DNA from: Parelaphostrongylus tenuis
Taxonomy: Eukaryota > Nematoda > Chromadorea > Rhabditida > Metastrongylidae
Direction of reading: 5' to 3'
Assembly: GCA_019055375.1 (NCBI GenBank)
Contig: JAHQIW010000608.1
Span: 1-64,000 of the forward strand
DNA: 64,000 nt
Under the pieces are notes generated by a model. It worked only from the letters and a program-made list of their open reading frames with translations. It ran no database searches and was not told the DNA's origin. Within the stretch, counting starts at the first letter, position 1; each line of letters starts with the position of its first letter. A program made the position numbers and the translations under genes. Positions 49,901 through 61,900 of the stretch are shown piece after piece.

Positions 49901-52900
49901 TGTGGATTTTTTCGATGAAAATAAGGATTCTGATAAGGATATAGACATATTTTGAGCCATAGGTCTAGTGCTATATAGGCGCCTATTTCGTCCTATTGGG
50001 ACTCATCAGTAGCACCCTCCCTCGGTTCCGTCGATCCCTTGAGGTGAAATTATCCTCTAAAGGAACCGACGCCGAGTAAAAATTAAGCACCTATATAGGC
50101 GCGAATGGTCAATGATGATCCAATGATCAAAATCTGACTATAAAATAATTATGTCCGGCGATAATTGCTCGAATGTGAACCAAAAAAATTTTTTTTGACT
50201 ATTACAGCGCCAAAAACAAGCTATGTGATAAATAAAATACATCATTCAAATTCACTTGTCTTGAGTTATTGAATGACATTCAAAACACCTTACAAAAGCA
50301 AAAAAATAGGTTTTTAGCGAAAGCCTCAAACGCGATGGAGTCAACAGAAAAAGTATCCGTTTTTTTTTTTCAATCAATAAAAGGCAATCTCTCCATGGGC
50401 GGTACCCCGGTCAACAATTGTTCCTCATTGCAGGTCCTTAGTGTTATAAGGCGATGTCATTAACGGCGCAAAGGTGGTGTAATTGTCGACCGACGATTTC
50501 CACTCCCATATTGTTCCAATCTGATTTTCCCATGACGTTTTGGAGGGTGATACTGAGTGATTGTGGCAAAATTGCATTGCGTTGTCGCAAACTTCTTACG
50601 TCGATGGTGGTATCTTAATAGAAAGGCGACAGTTTGATTGTGAAGTCTTTTAGTAGCTTGCGAAGAATCGTTATCCACTGGGTAGAAGTGCCCTGGCTGT
50701 CCAGAGCCTCTATGACTGCTCTTCTTTCCACTCAATCAGAGGCTTTTTTGAATTCCGCAAATTTCTTGTTCAGCGAAACACGAGATTGGTAAAACGCGAT
50801 TTATCGACTATATTGTAGACAGTACAATACAATACGACAGCTGACTAAAGTTTTGACAGTTTTGTCCTTCTTCAGAGCTTGAAAGAGTTATATTGGCATG
50901 TAATTTACTTAGCTAAACACTTTCATAACCAAATCAAATGAATTTTTGGACATAATTTCAAATCGTAAAGTAATCAGCTTCATTTCCGCGTTTTTTGTTG
51001 CTCTTATAGTTCACTAAACATTGAGATCAGCTGCACTGAGTCATACATGCACGAGGTTTGTGCCTAACCTTCTTTCTTAGGTGTCTGTGCCTTGAGCGTT
51101 CCTAAGCCCTAAGAGAAGTATTCGGTATGGCATTACGCTTGTCGGTTGGATGTTCGTTTATACAGACACGGAGTAGCCTACCCGTTTGTCAAACGCTACA
51201 CAGGGAGACCACCAACCCAATGTTCCGATTTCTTCACGAAAAGCATAGAAGAAAAATATGATGCTCAGCGAATCCCTAGAGCGAGGAGGACCCACTGGGC
51301 TAGTCTTGCACGCGATAGGAAAATGGAAGTGTTGCTGGTGACCGCTCGAGTCACTCGACGACCAACAGAACGACAGATGATACCAGTGGATACTAGTGAT
51401 GAAAATCTCTTTATTGTCTCATGATTATTATTTGAACCAACACGTCATGTGGTCTGTTATGGGCTCTTGTACAGCCCGATACACGTGTTTCAGCCTTGCA
51501 GTTTCGTCAATAGGGAAGGCCCATCGTCTTTAGCCACTCCTCTCGGGGACCCCCATATCCCCTATATACAGTAGGCGACAACGAGCGGTTTCAAACAATT
51601 GCCGTCAAGTGAAAAATCATTTGATCAGCAGTGTTTGACACTCTGCTCTTGACTAGTATTTTTGAAATATCGTTTGAAATTTACTTCGTTTGCAACTTCG
51701 AACAACTAACAATTCGTATCGGACGACTGCGATTGAAACAATGTGACTAATGCCGAATTCGCCCATCTGCGTTGCTTACGCACCAACATCAGGCTATGAC
51801 GAAGATGGCGTCGAAGCTCTTTATATGGACCTCGATAAGTTCTTCAGAGAAGACCATACATTCTTCAAGATTATTGTCGGAGATCTGAACGCAAAAATTG
51901 AACCAAGAAGAACTCCTAATGAGCGTCACACTGGGGCTTGAGTATCATGGCGACCCGAACCGTCCATGGTAACTCACAATTCCAAAAGCCTCTTCTCAAC
52001 GGTGGGCATGGGAGTCTCCCAATGGAAAAGCACCATAACGAATTAGACATCGTAGTAAATCGAATATTTTACCTGACCAATTTCGCTGCTGTTCCTAAGT
52101 TCCAAGCGGGGCCAGATCATCGTCTCGTTTACGTAAAATTCCGTTTTTTACGAAAAGGAGAGAAAGCCGCCAAATTTTAACGTGCCATAAACTGGAATAT
52201 ATTCAAGTCATGAGTCGGCTTTTAGGAAGATACCATTGTCGACAACATCAACGAAGAATACGACGGGCTCGTAGAATATCTTCAAGTTAGCGCTATGAAA
52301 GCCGAGAGTCTTAAAGCCACGAAGAGACGCTTGTCCCCGCAGACACTCGATTAGATACATCAACGTGGAACCGCACGAGGCACAGACGACCGAATTCTCA
52401 CGTCTAAACTTGCGATACGCTGCAGAGAAGCGATAAAGGAAGACCTCAAAGAGAGATGAGCAGCAGATATGGCAGAAGCTGCAGAAGCGGGAAGAGCATT
52501 TGCAAAGCCCAGCGAGGCTTCGCCAATTACAAGACCAAGGTGATTGCACTCCGAACCCTGACGGTACACTTAAAGCTTCCAGAAGGGCAAGGGAAAAAAA
52601 TCATTCACCAATACTATTCGAATTTCTTTGTTAGCCACGTCCCCTTACCCCTTCGTATAAATTGAAAGAGGATGGATCTGTCGTTCCACTGGTCCTCCCT
52701 TCTGAAATCTGACATGCTATATCGTCGGTGAAGAACAGAACAATATCCGGTCCAGACAGGATTAGACCAGAGCACCTAAAGAACCTACCGCCAGTTCTCA
52801 TCTCTCTTCACTCGCTACCTATCAGAATGCAAGGTTTCCATTCAATGGAACACGAGCAAAACTGTATTGTTATTAAAAAAAAAGAAGGCCTTTACGACAT

Positions 52901-55900
52901 AGGCAATTGTTTGCCTAATCTGCTTGTTGTCCGTTGTCAATAAACTCTTCACTCGAATAAACAAATTTGACAGAACACTGGACGAAGAGCAGCCATGCGA
53001 ACAAGCCGCGTTCCGAAAAGGATTTAGTACCGTAGACCACATCCATACGGTTACAAGACTCATCGAAGTTTCACGAGAGTACAAAATACCGCTCTGTCTC
53101 ACTTATCGATTTGAAGTTCGACGTAGGAAGAAGGGCTAGACAAGGCGATACAGTTTCGCCAAAATTATTCACTTTCACCCTCCAAGTTGTTGTGCGAGCA
53201 ATAGAATGGGGCGATATGGGAGTGAAAATCGACGGTCGACAACTGAACTATCTTCGCTGATGATATCGTCTTCATAGCACCAAGTATCAGCCAAGCAAAA
53301 GAATGCTGATCGATTTCCCAACGCCTGTGGGGAGATTGGCCTTCAACTGAATCTAACGAAAATGATGTTCATGAGGAACGCATGGGTTTCAGTTGCCCTA
53401 TTTACGTTCAACGAGACGAACATTTCCGAATGCTCCAAATACGTCTATCTATGTCGTGAAAATAACATGATAAACGACTTAGCTCCAGAGTTTAGCAGGA
53501 GGAAAACTAGCAGCATGGGGAACGTTCAAGAGCATCGAGGATGTAGTGAAGAGGTCCAAGAGCATTCGACTCCGTGCCCACCTTTTCGACTCGACGATTA
53601 TCCCCTCTAGTGTATGCATCAGAAATCTGGTCAATACGTAAGGAGGATGAGAGATCACTTGGCGTTATCGAAGCAGTGGAAAGGTCGATGCTAGGAGTAT
53701 CCCGTATCTCGCAAATGAGAGAAAGGATCCGAAGTTTAGACCTATGTCATAGATCGAAAATCAAAGACGCCGTTCTGTACGCCAGGATGTCGGAAATAAA
53801 GTGGGCTGGACACGTGATGCGCTTCAACGACAACCAATAAACCAGACTTGTTACCGATTGGATTTCTCGGGGTATCAAGCGCTTCACTGCAGGCCACCGA
53901 CCTAATAATCCGATTTCTTCACGAAAAGACTAAAAGGAGGATATGATGCTCAACGAGTCTCTAGAGTAAGGAGGGCCCACTGGGCTATTCTTGCACGCGA
54001 TAGGGAAAAATGGGAATGTTGCTGGTGCTCGTTCGAGTCACTCGACGACCATCGGGACGGCAGGTGATACAGATGATGTCGTATGCAGTGTTCCTTTCAA
54101 GTGTTTTTACTAAGATCATGCTAAAATTTCAATATATCTCATAATCGTTATCTGAGCCAATTTGTCATGTGATCTTGTTAATGGGCTCTTCTACAGCCCG
54201 ATACACGTGTTCGACCTTGACATTATCGTCAATAGGTCAGGACCTTTCGCCTTTTAGCCAATCTTCTGTAGGTGCTCCAGTCCCCACACTAAGAGTAGGT
54301 GACGGCGAACGATTTACACTGCACTGCCGTCAAGTGAATATCACGAGATCGGAAGTGTTGTGCACTCGATAGCTTTTGACTGGTATTCTGAAATGTATTA
54401 TACCGTTCTTTTCGTATATCTCATAATTGTTATGTGGGCTGCCAAGGTCAAAATACTTGTAACGGGCCCTACCAAGTGTTCATTAACAGACCAAATGACA
54501 AGTTGGCTCAAAGACAATTATGGGATAAATCACTTGTTTTGAGTGTTTTTTTCAGACCACGCTCAAAATCAAATATCAAGATAAAGGATAGAGCTCTCGG
54601 CATTTATCAATCTCTGTGGGATGCGCCATGCATTTGCCTTGATTTTTTTGACTTTGTTAGAGGTGATTGAATGTATATTGGCCTTTTACAATGGCCCGCA
54701 GTATCGAGTCAGTGTCGCTCATCCTCCTAGACAAGTCTAAGATTTGTCTGGTACCAATTTACTGACCCTCGACAGGATTGATGGTTTAGTAAGCTAAGAA
54801 AGCGAGGTCTTTTTAATAATATCAAAAGTAAATATATCATAATTATTATTTGGGCCAACATGTCATGTGGTCTGTTATGAGCCTTTGTACAGCTCGATAC
54901 ACGTATTTCGGACTTGCAGCCTCGTCAGTCTAGCAGGCCCTTTATCTTTAGCCAGCCCTCTCTTTAGTGTTGATATGAATCTGAAATTCATCAAAAAGTA
55001 CCACGATTCATCATAGTTTTTCGCATCAGAAATCATCGTGGTTTCCATTGGGCCAAGAAGAGGTTAAAGAACGGAGGATTATTAGTCTGTCACTTTAGAA
55101 CAAGCTAATGTAGTGAGGTTTCTCTACAGTGTTAAAAATTGGTTTGATTCACTTAATTTTTAGTCAAGCTCGTGCACTGACACTTCTGTTCGAACGATAT
55201 CAATGGAGCGAAGTAGCGGTGATCTACTACACGCAGAGGGGTAATTTGATACCACGTTGTTCCACAGTTATTTCAGAACTTGAGGTGCGTCTTGAATGTT
55301 TTACATAGACATTTCGCTATCGGTTAATAGGACTAATAGGAGCGACTGCCGGATTTTTGTCCCAGATAAATACTATTGAAAACTTCCTACTTCTCTAATC
55401 CGCCACTTCTACCTCTTACTCATACTTCCTAGTCGGTGTAGTTTGGGTCGTTCCGCTGCAGATCTCCAATTCTGCATCGGATAGCGAGTTTTACAATAAT
55501 GACACTTAGAAAAAATTTCTTGATTTCGAATATGGAAATTAGCTCCAAGTGAAGTTAAACGGCCACTCATATAAAACAGTTTGATCTCAAAACAAAAGAG
55601 CAATTGTAAACGATTTGAAGCTCCAAGAATCTTATTTGATATCCTTTAGAATTTGATCAGCAACAGTCAGAATATGACGATAACATATGACCGTCACATG
55701 ACAAATTCTAACCTGACCACCTTCGGAGACATTCTTAATTTCATCAGAAAGGCGTCACGAAGTCGGTCATCACATTTCTTTGCCTTTTCAATGGCTTGTC
55801 GTAATTTTATAGAGAGTGGTGGAGCAGTATTTCACTTTTCAGTCATAGTCGTCTGTCTGGAGTCGAATGAAATGCGACGAAACCTAATGATATCGATAGC

Positions 55901-58900
55901 AGAGCAGGGTATGGACACCAATGATTATGTCTGGTTGATGATTGAAACACGAAAGCTTGGGTTCGGTACGTATGAATAGATGTTTATAAGAAAATAATAG
56001 CCTACAAAAAATTTGTACGTATAGAACGATAGGTCAAAACTTCTTCTAGGTCCGTCTTAAATTTTACAGAAATATTTGGTGCACTAGTATAACTTTGCCG
56101 TTTTTACGTTCTAATTATTCAAACAATACGAGCAAAATTTATACACGGAAGTGTATTCAAATATAATGTCTATGATTAATTCTTACATTTTCCCAATTTT
56201 TCGGTAATTCGATAATGCTGCTGAAGAAAAATCTGGTAAGTAGGACTGATGAAAGTTAGTAAAAATTCTTTACAATTTGCTAGTTTGAAATTTATTTCAG
56301 TCATTTCAAGTGGTTTTGACGGCACAATGTTAAGGGAGTAAGGGGGTAAGATAAAACATCCTAAAACCTCTCACTTCAGCTCTTTTATGACAATTTTGAT
56401 CGAACTGCAACATGAGGTTGAGCGTTATCATGCAGCAAAATTATAAAGTATACATGATTACTGAACCTTAGGCGATGGTGTGGTTGCAGAAAGGACGGCT
56501 AGGAAGTGGTGAAAGCTCTATGGAGCGTGGAGGATCACCCGCACTCGGGCCGTCCTCAGGAGGCTCCATTAATTTTGCACTCCGCTTCATTAGCATTTTC
56601 CCCTACTCGCCATTCGTGCATGATTAGCAAGCGATTTTGTTCCCACGGCAGCTCCATCTTCAGACAAGAGAGAGCTGTATACCAAAATATTCACAAAGAA
56701 ATGCGCAGTTGGATGATGCCATAATCAGCCATTTTCAATTACTTCTGGTTAATAAATCTGAATCAAAGTTCCGGCAAGTGGCGTTTTTCTGGCACAAAAG
56801 TAGCCAACTTCAGCGTGCTATAAAAACCACCATATAAAATATTGTCTATATAAAAAACATACAAATGAATAGCGTTTTCAACGTACTTTCCAGCAAGAAA
56901 GATACACATAAAGACTGTGGTGACCTAGTGCTATTGATGTGATACCGTACGCAGGGGCACTGGTTCTTATACTCCTCAACCCATCCAAGCTTTCCACCTT
57001 TAGGGCTTGTGAAATTGGACAGCAAATTCCTTGATCTGTTTGAATTATTCAATGTTCCTGCCCACTCAATACGTATCTTTGTTTGTCATCACGATCACTT
57101 ATTTATTGGGTCAACTCATGAGTTTTGGCATTAGATACTAAATTCAATAACATACATGGATTACGGGCATTCATTCGATCGCCCATATACATAGTTTTGA
57201 TACTAAGACTGGTTTTTGAAATGGTCTGTATAGAGCGCTGTAAGAAGAAAAAGAAAAACATGTTTTCCACTAGAGATACGTAGCTCGTCGCTTGAACTTT
57301 ATAGCCGGTTTATTTGGTAGTGTGAAACAAAAAAAAAATTTCGTACCCGCAGAACGGTGTGCCAAAGAAAATCGCGCGGTTCTCGAATGACGCTCTTTTT
57401 TGATACGATATTGAAGTCGCTGCGCACAACGTCACTAATTTATAATTTTCCGCTTTCTCCGTAAAAATTTTTAGGTTTTTCATTTAAGAATTGTAGAAAA
57501 GACGTGTCATAGATACAAAATTTTGTTTGTTTCTCGTGGTCAGATGAGCCCACTATGAAGTTCAAACAACGTGCTAACTACTCCGGTGCGAAGCAGCAAC
57601 ACTTGATTTTTTTGCTTTAACAGCGCTGTATATACACTGCTTCAAAAAACCAGTCTTGGCATCAAATTTGTCAAGATTCGGACTATCGATTGACTACCAC
57701 TAAACCGTCTATATTATTAGATTTGGTATTTATTACCTTAATGTCAAGGCTTATGTGAAAGCCTAATAGTGTTTTCATCAGGGTCGAGCGTAATTTTTTG
57801 TGCTTGTGAAATTATTTCTCATAAAGCTTGTGTCAACATCAGGCGATGTATGGAAGGACACGAAGCCAATACCGGACGGCAAGGATGCGCTCGCACTACG
57901 AGCTGCAAGAAAATTCTTTGTGGTGACTTTGCCTAGTAATTTAAAATACTCTTCCTAGTGTTTCTATATTGAATTAATGTCCTTGAGGTGTCTTTTAGCT
58001 AAATCTACCTTTATTAAACACAGATCGATTGTGAGCCGGTCAATTCTTCTGCGCAGTTTGTCGCTGATGTTGAGGCGAAGATGCGAGAACCACCGTACAA
58101 CTGCACGGATTGTGATGGAATCGATCCCGTATGTACAATAAAATTGAAAAACTCGATTTTGTGAGGAGATTCGAACTATTGAAGCTGATATGAAAACGGT
58201 GCAGTGTAGAGATCTCAGAACGTCATTGATTTGTTCAAGTTCTTGAGTTGAACACAGATTATCTCAAGTAGAAAGATGCTCCAAACAGGGATTGAAGTTG
58301 CGCTGGAACATTTTCGACCTGCTCAAATCCCAGCGATTTTGTTGACTTATCTCACTGAATCTGTGATTTAACTGTTTAGGTGTTTCTTAGCAGAATATTT
58401 CTATACTTAGCCACTCCAAGCCCAAGCAATTTCTCGGCAGCGTAAACGTGGATTTTTTCTTTTTCTTTTTGATGTGGAGAAGTTTAGAATTGTGCCCACT
58501 TTATCATGCTATAATCTAGCCTTTCATTATTGTTTGAGCCAACTAGTCATGTGGTCTGGTAAGGGCTCTTGTACAGCCCGATACACGTGTTTCGTCCTTA
58601 CTATACAAATACCAGTCAAAGAGCAATCGAGTGTACAACACTCTGTGTTAGGTGTGAATTTCACTTGACATAGAGTGTAAAACGTTCGCCTTCGATAACT
58701 CTCTGTAAGGAGAGTAGAGCTCCCGAGAGAATGACTATAGAAAGATCGAAAGAAGACGGGTTCTGCCCGACTGACGAGTCTGTAAGGACGAAACATGTGT
58801 ATCGGGCTGTACAGGAGCCCTTACCAAACCACATGACAAGTTGGCCTAGATAATAATGAGAGGATCTATTGAAATTTGAGCGTGGTCTCAACAAAACTCT

Positions 58901-61900
58901 CGAAAGAAAGATATAATCTAGCCTGTTTTTTTCAGAAGTCATCAATAAAATTGCCAAAATATGGGTTGTACGATAAAATTGTTGTGTTGAACTTTAGCTT
59001 TCTGCCCATTCTTTTTGTGGCAGGGTATGATATGAAAATCAGGCGCATCAGTGCTGAGTTGCGTTCAGAACTCGGAACCTGAGCTGATTTCAGAATCGTA
59101 ATTATTTCTTTCCGGAGCTCACGTAATACCTACACCGTCGAGGCACTTTCTCTGCCTTTCTCTTCATGGTCCCTCATGACTAAGAAGAGTAGGTAGTCAA
59201 TGAACGTTGAACATTTGGTTTATACTATATCTTCAGCTCAGTGGCTATTTCTACTTCCGAAATCAATCCATTCCGCGAGTGATGGCAGATACCACCGATT
59301 AAATAGTGGCGAAGTAAAAACAAAGCAAAAGCCTTGACGGTGTGATGGGCGACAGGCGAGCTTCCGAGGGTAAACGATTCAGGAATCATCTTAGGTTTCC
59401 CAGTTCTGCCCTTATCTCAGCATTCTTGTAAATAACTGCTTTGAAGTTACAAATTTTGATCGGATGCAAAGTATTTTTGGAATTGTTATTCTTCTAAAGA
59501 TGTGACTCAGTAATTATTTTTGGAAATATTTGCAAAGGTGACTTGGAAACAAAACATGAACATCCTTTCGCTCTTTTAAACAGACAGTCTCTCAAGTTAG
59601 CGAGTTGGCGGATGCGATGATGCTCTACGCGGTCGCACTGAATCGTTCCTTGGCCGCCGGACTGTCGAATCTCACAGGCTCTGAATTGGCGAACTTCTCA
59701 ACAGGCCAGTTTGAAGGTAAATATCTCAGAAATGTGAAAATCTTACTAGAACGTGCCATTAAAGCACGTTTAGACATATCAAGAAAATGCCGTTTCAGTG
59801 GTGACCGTTCTGGTAGCAAATTTGAGGAAAAACATTGTTTTTTTCTCTGATAACCAGGTGTGATAGATCAGTAAGCCACGTGTTGAGAAGTTTTTGAATA
59901 TTGTCATTCACTCGCTCACCAAACTTTGTAAGGTAGACCATCGATGGCCAAGACACAAGTTACACAAGATTCGAATGATAGCGACTCTTTACACTCTCAG
60001 TTGAGGCATCGTTGTCCTTAATGAACTAAGAAGATGGACGATGAATTGAATCCGAAGCTAGGCAGAAAGACGTTAAGCTTCTGGAGCATAGGTTGTCAAA
60101 GAGTCAGTGAAGAACACGACCATTGAGCTACATGTTCACCTTCTTCAATGCGTGGTTCATTCTCTTTGGACGAATTTTTTGCAAGGTTCTTATAAGCCAG
60201 TAAATATACATGTTAATTGTATGACTGTGCTATTTCATGGTAGTAACATTGAAATGGGAAGTTCTCTGTGTCAAGTGAACAACTTTTTCTAATAAAACTT
60301 GAACGAAGACTCATCGTCCGACAGCTATCTGAACCACGCTGTTATCAATGACACCGCAGGTGATACTTTACTGGCATGCCTTTTTGACTCAAAATAGAGG
60401 ACTTAGCGAAATATGTTGGTATGTCGCTGCTAATTGAGCGAAAGGTATTTTCCGTAACTCTCAGGGTTCTCTGGCACTGTAATCATCAACGAAAATTCCA
60501 CTCGAGACCCGGTGTTTTTGGTTTATGGGCTGAATTCTTCTAATCAGCAAATTGTTATGTTGAAAATCACAGAACGGACTTTGGAGAGCGGAAGTTTACA
60601 GGTATTTTCTTCTTTGCAGTCAATTTTCATCATATCGACTCTGTGTTACACTATTATGACAAAAAATGTAGAAAAGTAGAAGAGGTGCCTGTGGAATTTG
60701 TGAAATCAAAGTTTGAAACTGTTGAAAAAATTGAGTGGTCACTCAGAGGAGAAAACCTTAGATTAAGGGCTGCAATGAATATCAACTAAATAAAACTTAG
60801 ATTGAAGCAGTGCAACCTCCATCTGTGATGTGGGCATCTCACGGTGGCTCTCCTCCGCAAAATCGACCTCCTTGTGACTACGATGGGTCTGTTGTCTTTC
60901 TTTACTTTTATTTTTCTTCAAACTTCTGGAAAGCCACACCGACTCTCCTCTGAAGAAATGCTATTTCAACCATTTTTATTCTTTTCTCTTGGCACAGTAA
61001 TTAGAAGTGCTCTGCATCTCACACATGTTCGATGGTTCGATCTCGCGCTTATGAATTACCAAGCTTTCCATCTCCTTGTGGTCGGTAATTTAGCACCAGG
61101 TTTGTTTGGAAGGCTAGCAGCATTGACTTGATACACCGGTTGAAGCCACCGTAAGCTACTGTAAAGGCCACATATGTATTCAATCGCCTCAAATGAAGCC
61201 AAAATTTGAAGACGAATGCATGGCGCATCCCTCAGGCATTGATCAACGCCGAAGGCCTCATAATCTATCCATTTTATTCTCTCCTAATCTCAAGACTTGA
61301 TTTCGCACTTGATTTGGATTTTATATGAGTTTTCTTTATGATTTTGCCTAGTATTTTACATCGCCTAACTAATTTAGCCATAGATGAACACTGCGTTTTG
61401 CTATTCGTATGACATAGGCAAAGTTATGAATTGTTCTTTCGTTTCCATCAATTATGTAAAATTTGTTCTTGAGGAGCGCTTGCCCGCCGTCGTTTGTCGA
61501 GAAGTACTTGGCTATCACGCTGGTCGCCGTCATCGTACCAATTTCTCTGCTTATCGTGGCATTCTTGATCTTATTAAGGTCTCCCACAAACCTTTTATAT
61601 GTTTTATAGGCAGTTGATTTTTCCTGACAAACAAACTAGTATCTGGAATGCCCACCTTAATTATTTCAATGTTAATTTGTTTGCTGTTGAGATACTCTAC
61701 ATTATCAAAGCAATTAAAATTTGTAATACTCATAGAGAACCAAGCAAGCTACTAAATCACCTTTCAAATTTTGGTTCTTTTCTGTTATCGGGTACAAATA
61801 AAAAACAACCTCTTTTGCTAGACAGAGATTTTTCATAGCAGTAGGAAAATGTTTGTGTTTCTTACGCACATATTTCTCGCAGGACAGAACTCTTTCCTCA

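Larger units (their letters stand above)
55966..57842. other. rGC intron 8
   Basis: Carries a mariner transposase fragment (about 56405-56570) and an inverted-repeat element (57193-57669). Confidence 0.6.

Noticed and set aside
49970..50105. Symmetrical ctatataggcgcc sequences as a separate nested transposon
   Set aside because: The motif is itself palindromic, so two copies do not prove terminal repeats, and no target duplication was seen.
60844..61131. 95-codon hydrophobic ORF following rGC exon 13
   Set aside because: It overlaps the exon in another frame and runs into intron; the donor at 60887 and the TM exon at 61474 explain the coding.
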